A DNA stretch of 64,000 nt from CALJFL01 sp963669435 (GTDB taxonomy: Bacteria > Pseudomonadota > Gammaproteobacteria > Pseudomonadales > Halieaceae). Within the stretch, counting starts at the first letter, position 1. The number at the start of each line of letters is the position of its first letter. Location of the stretch: the NCBI GenBank assembly GCA_963669435.1, contig OY770025.1, positions 4,092,001 to 4,156,000 on the forward strand, written 5' to 3'. Shown in pieces: positions 17,518 to 26,157 of this stretch. The notes beneath the pieces are model-generated. The model made no database searches. It worked only from the letters and a program-made list of their open reading frames with translations, and was not told the origin of the DNA. The translations under genes and the position numbers were made by a program.

Positions 17518-18608
17518 GTCTCAATTCAACCAGCAAAGTCATCGTCGGTATGTCGGGCGGTGTCGATTCCTCCGTATCCGCACTGCTCCTGAGAGAGCAG
17601 GGCTACCAGGTGGAAGGCCTGTTTATGAAGAATTGGGACGAGGACGATGGCACCGAGTACTGCACAGCCAGGGAAGATTATGCGGATGCCCAGGCAGTGG
17701 CAGACAAACTCGGGATCACACTGCATGGGGCGAATTTCGCCGCGGAGTACTGGGATAACGTATTCGAACATTTCCTCGAAGAGTACCGCGCGGGCAGAAC
17801 ACCCAATCCGGACATTTTATGTAACCGCGAGATCAAGTTTAAAGCGTTCCTGGACTACGCCCTCACTCTCGGCGCAGACTATATCGCCACTGGCCACTAC
17901 ACCCGTCGCGGCGAAGTCGACGGTAAGGGTGCCCTGTTAAAAGGATTGGATGCCAATAAGGATCAAAGTTACTTCCTGCACGCGGTTGGCCATACGGAGC
18001 TGGAAAAAACGCTGTTTCCCGTGGGTGAGATAGACAAGCCCGAGGTGCGCAACCTGGCGGAGGGTGCCGGTCTGGTCACCCATAACAAGAAAGATTCGAC
18101 CGGTATATGCTTTATTGGCGAGCGTAGGTTCAGCGACTTCCTGAAGCAGTACCTGCCCGCTCAACCCGGGGACATAGTAAGTCTCGATGGTGAATTGCTC
18201 GGGCGTCACCAAGGTTTGATGTACCACACCATTGGCCAGCGACAGGGTCTGGGCATTGGTGGGCTCGCGCACCACGGTGACGAGCCGTGGTATGTGGTTG
18301 GCAAGGACCTCGATAACAATGTGCTCAAGGTTGCCCAGGGTAATGACCACCCTGCCCTGTTTGCCAGCGAGTTGAGCACGGGGGAGGTCTACTGGGTAGC
18401 GGGCCAGGCACCCGCAACACCTCTGCGCTGCCATGCCAAGGTGCGTTATCGCCAGGCGGATCAGCCCTGCACCCTACTGACCAGCGACACTGGATACCGC
18501 GTGGTATTTGAACAGCCCCAGCGCGCCATTACACCCGGGCAATCAGTCGTGTTCTACCAGGACGCCGTTTGCCTTGGCGGCGGTGTCATTGAGCAAACGG
18601 CGCCATGA
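17514..18608 (+). CDS. mnmA: tRNA-specific 2-thiouridylase MnmA
   Basis: Thiolates U34 of tRNA-Lys, -Glu and -Gln. It has the PP-loop GMSGGVDSSVSALLL, the first catalytic Cys in NPDILCNREIKF and the second in DSTGICFIGERRF, with ATGHYTRR between. ATG 17514 gives 364 residues and overlaps the nudJ stop. The ten codons further upstream in frame are inside nudJ. Its own stop overlaps the hflD start. Confidence 0.96.
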   Translation: MSLNSTSKVIVGMSGGVDSSVSALLLREQGYQVEGLFMKNWDEDDGTEYCTAREDYADAQAVADKLGITLHGANFAAEYWDNVFEHFLEEYRAGRTPNPDILCNREIKFKAFLDYALTLGADYIATGHYTRRGEVDGKGALLKGLDANKDQSYFLHAVGHTELEKTLFPVGEIDKPEVRNLAEGAGLVTHNKKDSTGICFIGERRFSDFLKQYLPAQPGDIVSLDGELLGRHQGLMYHTIGQRQGLGIGGLAHHGDEPWYVVGKDLDNNVLKVAQGNDHPALFASELSTGEVYWVAGQAPATPLRCHAKVRYRQADQPCTLLTSDTGYRVVFEQPQRAITPGQSVVFYQDAVCLGGGVIEQTAP

Positions 18609-19249
18609 CTGAGCGTGAACTGGGGGTTCTGGAACAGCAAACGCTGGCGCTGGCTGGTGTCGCCCAGGCTGCCCGTTTGGTTGACCAGGTCGCCAGATCG
18701 GGCAGTTATCCCATGGAATTCCTGGAAGCCTCCATTCATAGCCTGTTCGTCTTCGACCCCGATAATACCGCCGATGTGTACGGTGGTATGGCCGGAGTGA
18801 AGCTGGGTCTGCAAAATCTTTCGGCCCTGTTGGCTAGCCAGCAGGAGCCGCAGTCTCGAGAGGTAGTTCGTTACCTGTTCAGCATTTTGCACCTTGAGCG
18901 CAAGTTTGCAGCGAGGTCGGACATGATGGATGTGGTGCACTCCCGGCTGCAGCATGCCAGCTTCAAGGCCGAACATTTCACCGACAATATTGACGATCTT
19001 TGCGAGACGATCTCGGCTATTTACCAGGACACCCTGAGTCGCTTGCGCTATCGCATTAATGTCACCGGCAGTGCACAACACCTGCACCAGGAGCGCAATG
19101 CCAACCTGGTCAGGGCCCTGCTACTGGCTGGCTTGCGTTCGGCGTTTATGTGGCGGCAGCTGGGAGGACGGCGCTGGAAGTTACCCTTGCAGCGCGGTCG
19201 CTTGTTACAGCTGTCCCAGGATCTGTCCCGCGGTCTCGGCGTGGTGTAA
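18605..19249 (+). CDS. hflD: High-frequency lysogenization protein HflD homologue
   Basis: Peripheral membrane protein; in E. coli it sequesters phage lambda CII, while its native role is unclear. Recognised by SYPMEFLEASIHSLFVFDPD and by MDVVHSRLQHASFKAEHFTDNI, with 214 residues predicted largely helical. ATG 18605 overlaps the mnmA TGA. It sits between mnmA and purB as in most gammaproteobacteria; purB follows after 29 bp. Confidence 0.9.
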   Translation: MTERELGVLEQQTLALAGVAQAARLVDQVARSGSYPMEFLEASIHSLFVFDPDNTADVYGGMAGVKLGLQNLSALLASQQEPQSREVVRYLFSILHLERKFAARSDMMDVVHSRLQHASFKAEHFTDNIDDLCETISAIYQDTLSRLRYRINVTGSAQHLHQERNANLVRALLLAGLRSAFMWRQLGGRRWKLPLQRGRLLQLSQDLSRGLGVV

Positions 19250-19278
19250 AATCGCCCCTCGCTAAATTGGAGCTCACT

Positions 19279-20649
19279 ATGGATTTATCAGCACTGACCG
19301 CAGTCTCGCCGATCGATGGGCGCTACGGCAGTAAAACCGAGGCACTGCGAGAAGTATTCAGCGAGTACGGCTTGATCAAACGACGCGTGTTGGTGGAGAT
19401 TCGTTGGCTGCAGTGCCTGGCAGCGCACGCTGACATCCCCGAGGTGCCAGTCCTGAGTGACGCCGCCAACGCTACCCTGGAGCACATCATCAGTGAATTT
19501 TCGGTAGCCGACGCGGAGCGCATTAAAGACATAGAGCGAACTACCAACCACGATGTTAAAGCGGTTGAGTACTTCATCAAGGAACGTTTCAGCGGCCAGT
19601 CCGAACTGGAAGCAATTTCCGAGTTTGTGCATTTCGCTTGCACCTCAGAAGATATCAACAACCTGTCCCATGCCCTGATGTTGCGTGACGGGGTAAGCAC
19701 CGTTGTGCTGCCGGCAATGGCTGACTTGATTGAGGCGCTGACAGCGCTGGCCCAGTCGACCTCATCGGCCGCCATGTTATCCCGTACCCACGGGCAGACA
19801 GCGAGCCCCACTACCATGGGCAAGGAAATAGCAAATGTCGTCGCACGCCTGCAGCGCCAGATTGTGGCTCTGGAGTCTATCGAGTTCCTGGGCAAAATTA
19901 ACGGCGCCGTAGGTAATTACAATGCCCACTTCTCTGCCTATCCCGAGATCGATTGGCAGCAGAACGCCCAGGCCTTTGTCACTTCACTGGGCCTGACCTG
20001 GAATCCATACACCACGCAGATTGAGCCGCACGATTACATGGCCGAACTGTTTGATGCACTGGCCCGCTTTAATACCATCCTGGTCGACTTTGACCGGGAC
20101 GTGTGGGGATACATCTCACTGGGATACTTCAAGCAGAAAACCGTCGCTGGTGAAGTTGGCTCCTCGACCATGCCGCATAAGGTAAACCCAATCGATTTCG
20201 AAAACTCCGAGGGCAACCTGGGTCTGGCCAATGCCATGTTCAGCCACCTCGGCAGTAAACTGCCGGTCAGCCGCTGGCAGCGTGATCTGACGGACAGTAC
20301 CGTACTGCGCAATATGGGTGTGGGCATGGGATACAGCCTGATTGCCTACGGTGCCAGCCTCAAGGGCATTGGTAAGCTGCAGCTCAACGAGGCACGACTG
20401 CTCGAGGACCTCGATAACAGCTGGGAAGTGCTGGCAGAGCCTATTCAGACCGTGATGCGACGCTACGGTATCGAGCAACCCTACGAGAAGCTCAAAGAGC
20501 TCACCCGCGGTCAGGATATGAGTAAGGATGTCATCCAGGCCTTTGTCGAAAAGCTCGATATTCCCGCCGACGCCAAGCGAGAGTTACTGGCCCTGACCCC
20601 GGCATCCTATATCGGTAATGCAGTGGCCCAGGCCAAGGCGATCGCCTAG
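19279..20649 (+). CDS. purB: Adenylosuccinate lyase
   Basis: Catalyses two steps of purine synthesis: SAICAR to AICAR and adenylosuccinate to AMP. At 456 residues it is identical in length to E. coli PurB. Seen are the N-terminal LTAVSPIDGRYGSKTEALRE, TSRTHGQTASPTTMGKE-like substrate region (LSRTHGQTASPTTMGKEI), and the fumarase/aspartase signature GSSTMPHKVNPIDFENSEGN. ATG 19279 is the family start; upstream in-frame codons lie in hflD. Confidence 0.97.
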   Translation: MDLSALTAVSPIDGRYGSKTEALREVFSEYGLIKRRVLVEIRWLQCLAAHADIPEVPVLSDAANATLEHIISEFSVADAERIKDIERTTNHDVKAVEYFIKERFSGQSELEAISEFVHFACTSEDINNLSHALMLRDGVSTVVLPAMADLIEALTALAQSTSSAAMLSRTHGQTASPTTMGKEIANVVARLQRQIVALESIEFLGKINGAVGNYNAHFSAYPEIDWQQNAQAFVTSLGLTWNPYTTQIEPHDYMAELFDALARFNTILVDFDRDVWGYISLGYFKQKTVAGEVGSSTMPHKVNPIDFENSEGNLGLANAMFSHLGSKLPVSRWQRDLTDSTVLRNMGVGMGYSLIAYGASLKGIGKLQLNEARLLEDLDNSWEVLAEPIQTVMRRYGIEQPYEKLKELTRGQDMSKDVIQAFVEKLDIPADAKRELLALTPASYIGNAVAQAKAIA

Positions 20650-20658
20650 ATCAGGGTG

Positions 20659-21780
20659 ATGACGGCCAGTCGCCTGCAACTCGACCGGGAGCGATTTTTA
20701 AGCGATTACTGGCAGCAACAGCCTCTGTTGATTCGCAGTGCTCTGCCCGACTTCTCCCCACCCATTGATGCGGATACGCTCGCAGGGCTCGCCCTGGAGC
20801 AGGACATCGAATCGCGTATTATTGAGTATCGTGATTCGCAATGGCTGATAACCGATGGTCCCTTCAATGACGCGGACTTTCAACGCAATACCCCATGGAC
20901 CTTACTGGTCCAGGCGGTAGATCACTATATTCCTGCCGTCGCCGACTTGCGTCGCCTAATCGATTTTATTCCACAATGGCGCATTGATGACGTCATGGTG
21001 AGTTACGCCGTGCCCGGAGGCAGTGTCGGGCCACACTACGATAACTACGACGTGTTTCTGTTGCAGGGTGAAGGCCGCCGGCGCTGGAAGATTGGTCAGC
21101 GCTGTGACGCCTCCGCTGAACTCCTGCCCCATCAGCGGCTGCGCATCTTGGCGGACTTCCAGACAGAACAAGAATACCTGCTAGAGCCTGGGGATATTCT
21201 CTACGTCCCACCAGGCGTGGCACATTGGGGAATCGCTGAGGACGAATGCACCACATTTTCTATCGGCTTTCGCGCACCGCGACTTAATGACATGCTCTCG
21301 CGCTGGGTAGACAGCGCACTGGAGCAGGCAGACCCGGAACAGTTTTATGTCGACCCGGACACAATGAAAGGCGGCGGCCGCCCTGGCGAGATCACCGCAG
21401 ACTCAAGACGACATGCCCATCGCCTACTGGAGAAACTGCTCGACGGTCTTGACGCTCAAGACTGGTTTGGGGAACTGGTTACCGAGCCGCGTTATCCGAT
21501 CGCTGAGCAAGCAGTGTCAGACCTCAACTGGAAGCCTTCGACGGTTCCCGTAGATTTGGCACCGGAGTCCAAATTGGCCTGGCAGGACAACGGCGGTACC
21601 ATCACCGTGTTTGCCAATGGCATCTCCGAGGTATTCACGCCCGATGTCACGGCGATGTTGATTTCACTTTGTGATTCCTGGACGCTCACTGAGGACGATT
21701 TACAAGCGATTCAGCAGGATCCAGAATGCGTCAGATTGCGTACGTTCCTGCACACTCAGGGAGTAATCGATGAGCGATGA
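20659..21780 (+). CDS. roxA: Ribosomal protein uL16 arginine hydroxylase RoxA (YcfD-like)
   Basis: JmjC-type 2-oxoglutarate/Fe(II) oxygenase; E. coli YcfD hydroxylates an arginine of ribosomal protein uL16. The cupin core has the iron-binding HxD in GSVGPHYDNYDVFLLQ and the distal His in PPGVAHWGIAED, with the winged-helix dimerisation part at the C-terminus. GTG 20656 and ATG 20659 are adjacent; I use the ATG (373 residues). It follows purB by 9 bp and overlaps the next gene by 11 bases. Confidence 0.88.
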   Translation: MTASRLQLDRERFLSDYWQQQPLLIRSALPDFSPPIDADTLAGLALEQDIESRIIEYRDSQWLITDGPFNDADFQRNTPWTLLVQAVDHYIPAVADLRRLIDFIPQWRIDDVMVSYAVPGGSVGPHYDNYDVFLLQGEGRRRWKIGQRCDASAELLPHQRLRILADFQTEQEYLLEPGDILYVPPGVAHWGIAEDECTTFSIGFRAPRLNDMLSRWVDSALEQADPEQFYVDPDTMKGGGRPGEITADSRRHAHRLLEKLLDGLDAQDWFGELVTEPRYPIAEQAVSDLNWKPSTVPVDLAPESKLAWQDNGGTITVFANGISEVFTPDVTAMLISLCDSWTLTEDDLQAIQQDPECVRLRTFLHTQGVIDER

Positions 21781-22261
21781 GCCGACTTTTGTTGGTCGGG
21801 TAAACTACCCCTCTCCTTTCGACGAATTAGCGGTCGAACTGACTTGCACGGCGAGGCGTCACATTCGTATTCTCAGTCCGCACCTGGACCATGCGGTGTT
21901 TGACCGACGCGAGTTCGCAGACAGCATTTCTGCATTGGCGCGTCGTAGTAGGGAGTCGCTGGTCAAGATACTCGTCAGTGATCCCAGGCCCATTGTTCAG
22001 CGCGGGCACCGGCTGATGGAACTGGCCCGTCGACTACCCAGTTCAGTCAAGTTGCAAAAACTTGCAGAGCACCCCGATTGGCAGGGAGAAACAATAGTTA
22101 TCCGCGATAGCGACGGGGTTTTGTACAAACCGCGTGACTCTGACGAGGAAGGGTTTTATGAACCGGATTCTCGAGCCTCTACGCAACGTCACCTGGAGTT
22201 GTTTGATGAATTGTGGCGTTTCAGTGCGCCCGATATCGAGTTCCGCTCACTCAGTTTGTAA
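21770..22261 (+). CDS. Conserved protein of unknown function (DUF7931-like)
   Basis: 163-residue protein without signal peptide or membrane segment. I associate it with a family found next to roxA in Pseudomonas and relatives, sometimes misnamed acetyltransferase. It contains a hydrophobic strand and HLDHAVFDRREFADSISAL, then LVKILVSDPRPIVQRGHRLMELARRL; the spacing recalls a phospholipase-D-like fold but no HKD motif is seen. It overlaps the roxA stop by 11 bases, so it is probably translated together with roxA. Function is unknown. Confidence 0.75.
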   Translation: MSDEPTFVGRVNYPSPFDELAVELTCTARRHIRILSPHLDHAVFDRREFADSISALARRSRESLVKILVSDPRPIVQRGHRLMELARRLPSSVKLQKLAEHPDWQGETIVIRDSDGVLYKPRDSDEEGFYEPDSRASTQRHLELFDELWRFSAPDIEFRSLSL

Positions 22262-22266
22262 CTGCA

Positions 22267-22584
22267 CTACTCTTCGATCATCACACCGACTTCGTTGCCC
22301 TCGTAAATCAGCTCGAAGGCCTTGAGCGAGCTGCATGCTGCTTCCGTGATGTGAACAGCCCTGCCGGTAGCCAGGTCGAAACGGTATCCGTGCAGCGGAC
22401 ACTCTATCGTGTTGCCATCGATATCAGCCTCAGCTAACGGGTGCCCTCGATGCGGACAGGTGGCTCCGATCAAATAAAGTTGTCCATTATCTTGCCGTAG
22501 CAACAACTGCAAATTGTCTATTTTGAAAGTGCGGCTATAGCCGTCGTGCAGATTGATGAGTTTCTCAAGGGCTTGAAAACGCAT
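22267..22584 (-). CDS. Rieske [2Fe-2S] ferredoxin-like protein
   Basis: Small 105-residue soluble Rieske protein. Both cluster-binding boxes are present: CPHRGHPL (Cys-X-His) and CPLHGYRF (Cys-X2-His), about 18 residues apart. There is no membrane anchor or oxygenase domain, so it is of the ferredoxin/NirD-like type. It lies 12 bp after the meaB stop on the same strand. Its electron-transfer partner cannot be told from the sequence; no oxygenase is adjacent. Confidence 0.87.
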   Translation of the reverse strand: MRFQALEKLINLHDGYSRTFKIDNLQLLLRQDNGQLYLIGATCPHRGHPLAEADIDGNTIECPLHGYRFDLATGRAVHITEAACSSLKAFELIYEGNEVGVMIEE

Positions 22585-22596
22585 CGTGGCCTGACT

Positions 22597-23556
22597 TTAA
22601 AGCGTATCCATGATGCGCCTGGCAGCGGCATAGGGTGTGGTGCTGTGCGACTCAACGGCGGCTTCCAGTTCGGGCAGCATCCGCTTAACCTCCACATTGC
22701 TCGACAGTTTAAGCAGCAACATCTCGTTTACCAGGTGGTGCATCCAGTCCCGGTTTTGCTGGGCGCGTTTGCGGCTGAAGGTGTCATTGTCCACAGCCTG
22801 AACATAATAGTCGAGTACCATCCCCCATACAGCATCGATATTCTTGAGTTTTAGTGCGGAACAGGTCATCACCTGGGGAGTCCAGAAGGTAGTGTGGCGC
22901 AGCAGATTCATGGCCCCGGTGTAGTGCTGGCGCGCCGTATTGGCCAGCTGTTCGCTGGGACCATCTGCCTTGTTAATCAGCAGCGCGTCCGCCAGTTCCA
23001 GAATGCCCTTCTTGATGCCCTGCAACTCGTCACCGCCGCCAGGCAACATCAGCACCATGAAGAAATCCACCATGGCGGCAACCTGGTACTCCGACTGCCC
23101 TACACCCACGGTTTCAACGAGGATTACGTCGTAACCGGCAGCCTCACACAGCAACATGGTTTCCCTGGTTTTCTGGGCCACACCACCAAGCGCGCCTTCT
23201 GACGGAGACGGACGAATAAAGGCCTCCTCACGGCGAGACAGCTCTTCCATCCGTGTTTTGTCGCCAAGAATCGAGCCGCCGGCAATGGGAGAACTTGGGT
23301 CCACGGCCAATACAGCGACCCGTTTGCCCTGTTCGATCAGGTGTAGGCCAAAAGCCTCGATAAACGTTGACTTACCCACACCGGGTACGCCGGTGATACC
23401 GATACGGATGCTGTTGCCGCTGCGCGGGAGTATCTGCTCGAGGATATCCTGGGCTTGTTCACGGTGTGCATCCAGTTTGCTCTCTACCAGGGTTATGGCT
23501 TTCGCTAGCGCTCTTCGGTTGCCGCTGGTTAGTGCTTGTAGGTCGAAGTCAGTCAT
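22597..23556 (-). CDS. meaB: Methylmalonyl-CoA mutase-associated GTPase MeaB
   Basis: G3E-family GTPase that loads and protects adenosylcobalamin on methylmalonyl-CoA mutase. The P-loop GITGVPGVGKSTFIEAFG is at about residue 53, followed by AVDPSSPIAGGSILGDKTRM, the VETVGVGQSE switch segment and the NKAD base-recognition motif (LINKADG). Its 319 residues are normal. It lies downstream of the mutase gene on the same strand, separated by 389 bp that hold two palindromic elements. Confidence 0.95.
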   Translation of the reverse strand: MTDFDLQALTSGNRRALAKAITLVESKLDAHREQAQDILEQILPRSGNSIRIGITGVPGVGKSTFIEAFGLHLIEQGKRVAVLAVDPSSPIAGGSILGDKTRMEELSRREEAFIRPSPSEGALGGVAQKTRETMLLCEAAGYDVILVETVGVGQSEYQVAAMVDFFMVLMLPGGGDELQGIKKGILELADALLINKADGPSEQLANTARQHYTGAMNLLRHTTFWTPQVMTCSALKLKNIDAVWGMVLDYYVQAVDNDTFSRKRAQQNRDWMHHLVNEMLLLKLSSNVEVKRMLPELEAAVESHSTTPYAAARRIMDTL

Positions 23557-23598
23557 TATTGACGCTTTTGGTTTGGGCGTTCTTAAGCCGCGGCCTCA

Positions 23599-23695
23599 AG
23601 CGGAACACTCCACTTGTGACACGCCGTGAACCCATCCGTGGGGGCTCGGATGCGGCCGTCCGGGCCGCATACGGTCCCAAGTGGAGTGTTCCGCT
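23599..23695. repeat. Palindromic MITE/REP-like element, copy 1
   Basis: 18-bp perfect inverted ends: 23599-23616 (AGCGGAACACTCCACTTG) and 23678-23695. Within it lie a core at 23622-23648 (starting CGCCGTGAACCCATCC and ending GGGGGCTCG) and a second small hairpin ATGCGGCC/GGCCGCAT. The core recurs at 26 of 27 positions, inverted, in copy 2. No transposase. Short palindromes with this sort of core are common in marine gammaproteobacteria, in my recollection. Confidence 0.75.
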
Positions 23696-23758
23696 CGATA
23701 CCGCTTTCATCTCAGTGAATTCCAAACCTCGAAACACAAACTCGTTGTGACAAAGGTA

Positions 23759-23870
23759 GCAGTATTCTGCAGATAAAGTATTCAGGACCGTGTCGCGCAT
23801 GGACGCGCGACTCGAGCCCCCATGGATGGGTTCACGGCGAGTCCGGAATACTTTATCTGCAGGATACTGC
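23759..23870. repeat. Palindromic MITE/REP-like element, copy 2 (opposite orientation)
   Basis: 25-bp inverted ends, 23759-23783 and 23846-23870, identical at 24 of 25 positions and containing CTGCAGATAAAGTATTC. The core at 23813-23839 is the reverse complement of the copy 1 core with one difference. The terminal sequences differ completely from copy 1, so only the core is shared. This pattern suggests a core that moves or is copied together with whatever stem surrounds it. Confidence 0.75.
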
Positions 23871-23945
23871 GGGTGTCTTCGTGCCATAAGGTTGATTTGG
23901 ATCTACGGCATACGAATTCGTTAGCGCAGGTACAAACTTGGTCGG

Positions 23946-26102
23946 TCAACCCTGTGACGCGTTGACCGCATCCAACACATCCCGCGCACATACAGGAATC
24001 GGCGTTCCAGGCCCGAAAATACACTTCACACCAGCGTTGTACAGGTGATCGTAATCCTGTCGTGGAATCACCCCGCCGGCAATCACCACGATATCGTCGC
24101 CGCCCTGCTTCGCCAGCTCTTCCACCAATTGGGGAACCAGCGTCTTGTGGCCAGCAGCGAGTGAAGAGGCGCCCACCACATGAACGTCATTTTCAATAGC
24201 CTGGCGCGCGACCTCTTCGGGCGTTGAGAACATCGGCGACAGGTCGACGTCGAAACCGACATCTGCGAATGCCGTTGCTACCACTTTGGCGCCACGATCA
24301 TGGCCGTCCTGGCCCATTTTGCACACCAGCATACGCGGGCGGCGGCCGTGTTGTTCGACGAACTTATCGATATCACCGCTGATCGACTGCCAGTCTTCAT
24401 CTTCCTGGAAAGCAGAGCCATACACACCCGATACGGTTTGAGCCTGGGCGTTAAAGCGGCCGAATTCTCGTTCCATGGCGAAAGAAATCTCCCCGACAGT
24501 CGCACGGCGCCGTGTTGCCTCGATGGCCAATTCCAGCAGGTTACCCTGGCCGGACACTGCGCACTGGTAGATATCTTCCAGTATAGCTTCCACGGCGGCC
24601 TCGTCGCGATTTTCGCGGATCTCTGCGAGCCGTGCCACCTGGCTGTCGCGTACCGCGTCGTTGTCGATCTCGAGGACGTCCACCTCGTCCTCTTCGTCGA
24701 TGGTGTACTTATTGACACCGACGATGACATCGTCGCCCCGGTCTATGCGGGCCTGCTTGCGAGCAGCAGCCTCTTCGATCCGCAGTTTTGGCATGCCGGT
24801 CTCGATGGCCTTTGCCATGCCGCCGGCGGCTTCGATTTCCTCGATAAGCTCCCAGGCCTTGTCGGCAATATCCTGGGTCAGGCTTTCCATCATGTAGGAG
24901 CCGCCCCAGGGGTCTACGACCTTGGTGATGCCGGTTTCTTCCTGGATCACCAGCTGGGTGTTGCGGGCGATACGGGCGGCAAATTCCGAGGGTAAGGCAA
25001 TTGCTTCATCGAGTGCATTGGTATGCAGTGACTGGGTGCCGCCAAATACCGCGGCCATTGCTTCGATGGTGGTGCGTACCACGTTGTTGTAGGGGTCCTG
25101 CTCCGTCAGCGACCAGCCGGATGTCTGGCTGTGGGTTCGCAGCATGGAACTCTTGGGGTTCTGCGGCTTAAATTCGCCGACTATACGGGCCCACAACAGC
25201 CGTGCGGCGCGCATCTTGGCAATTTCCATGTAGAAGTTCATGCCTATGCCCCAGAAGAACGACAGCCGCGGGGCAAAGTCGTCAATGCCAAGGCCGGCGG
25301 CAATAGCCGTGCGAATGTATTCCTTGCCATCAGCCAGGGTGTAGGCCAGCTCGAGGGCCGCGTTAGCGCCAGCCTCCTGGATGTGGTAACCGGAGATGGA
25401 AATGGTGTTGAACCGGGGCATGTTGCCGGAACAGTAGGCGATAATGTCGCCGATAATTTTCATGCTGGGCGCGGGCGGATAAATGTAGGTGTTGCGCACC
25501 ATGAACTCTTTCAGGATGTCATTCTGGATGGTGCCCGCCAATTGAGCTTGCTCCACGCCCTGCTCTTCGGCAGCGACTATGTAGCCCGCAAGTACCGGTA
25601 ACACGGCGCCATTCATGGTCATCGAGACGGAGACCTTGTCCAACGGGATATCGTTGAACAGGATTTTCATATCTTCAACTGAATCGATGGCTACGCCTGC
25701 CTTACCCACGTCACCGCTAACCCTGGGGTGATCCGAGTCATAGCCCCTGTGGGTTGCCAGATCAAAGGCCACAGAAACGCCCTGCCCACCCGCTGCAAGC
25801 GCTTTGCGGTAGAAGGCGTTGGACTCTTCGGCAGTAGAAAATCCGGCGTACTGCCGTATGGTCCAGGGGCGTCCGGCATACATTGTGGCCTGGGGGCCGC
25901 GGATATACGGTGACATGCCCGGCATGGTATCCGTGTATTCCAGGCCTTCTACATCTTCGGCGGTATAAAGGGGCCGCACGGGGATATCTTCGGCGGTTTG
26001 CCAGGTCAACTCGTCGGGATCTTTGCCTTTCAGCTGTTTGGTGGCCAATTCACGCCAATCGCCCTTGGTCGTGGATGCTTTATCGTAAATGCTGTCGCTC
26101 AT
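23946..26102 (-). CDS. scpA: Methylmalonyl-CoA mutase (single-chain)
   Basis: Adenosylcobalamin enzyme interconverting (R)-methylmalonyl-CoA and succinyl-CoA, the last step of propionyl-CoA use. The catalytic TIM barrel carries TIRQYAGFSTAEESNAFYRK near residue 90. The C-terminal B12-binding domain has the base-off ligand motif GQDGHDRGAKVV and later VVIAGGVIPRQDY. At 718 residues it is the usual homodimeric form. ATG 26102 lies behind GAGG at a good distance; a GTG two codons upstream is possible. It is 12 bp after the reconstructed end of the epimerase gene. Confidence 0.96.
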   Translation of the reverse strand: MSDSIYDKASTTKGDWRELATKQLKGKDPDELTWQTAEDIPVRPLYTAEDVEGLEYTDTMPGMSPYIRGPQATMYAGRPWTIRQYAGFSTAEESNAFYRKALAAGGQGVSVAFDLATHRGYDSDHPRVSGDVGKAGVAIDSVEDMKILFNDIPLDKVSVSMTMNGAVLPVLAGYIVAAEEQGVEQAQLAGTIQNDILKEFMVRNTYIYPPAPSMKIIGDIIAYCSGNMPRFNTISISGYHIQEAGANAALELAYTLADGKEYIRTAIAAGLGIDDFAPRLSFFWGIGMNFYMEIAKMRAARLLWARIVGEFKPQNPKSSMLRTHSQTSGWSLTEQDPYNNVVRTTIEAMAAVFGGTQSLHTNALDEAIALPSEFAARIARNTQLVIQEETGITKVVDPWGGSYMMESLTQDIADKAWELIEEIEAAGGMAKAIETGMPKLRIEEAAARKQARIDRGDDVIVGVNKYTIDEEDEVDVLEIDNDAVRDSQVARLAEIRENRDEAAVEAILEDIYQCAVSGQGNLLELAIEATRRRATVGEISFAMEREFGRFNAQAQTVSGVYGSAFQEDEDWQSISGDIDKFVEQHGRRPRMLVCKMGQDGHDRGAKVVATAFADVGFDVDLSPMFSTPEEVARQAIENDVHVVGASSLAAGHKTLVPQLVEELAKQGGDDIVVIAGGVIPRQDYDHLYNAGVKCIFGPGTPIPVCARDVLDAVNASQG

Positions 26103-26114
26103 AGCCACCTCGTC

Positions 26115-26157
26115 TCAGTGCTCATCGGCCGGCTGGTTAATTTCGATCAGAACCCCA
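26115..26157 (-). pseudogene. Out-of-frame C-terminal tail of methylmalonyl-CoA epimerase
   Basis: Directly after the present epimerase stop, another frame encodes HPKSCDGVLIEINQPADEH and then TGA at 26115-26117. That is the family's usual C-terminus, and its Glu (in VLIEI) is the fourth metal ligand. It would join the main frame if one base near 26172-26173 were absent (GGGAATGG on the + strand, expected GGGATGG). It may be a sequencing error or a real frameshift. Confidence 0.75.

Larger units (their letters stand above)
23557..23945. other. Intergenic region between meaB and the mutase gene
   Basis: 389 bp without a credible gene. It is dominated by two palindromic elements (23599-23695 and 23759-23870), with about 60 bp of ordinary sequence between them and 75 bp between the second one and the mutase stop. 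No strong promoter or poly-T terminator could be picked out; either hairpin could stop or stabilise the mutase transcript. Confidence 0.6.
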
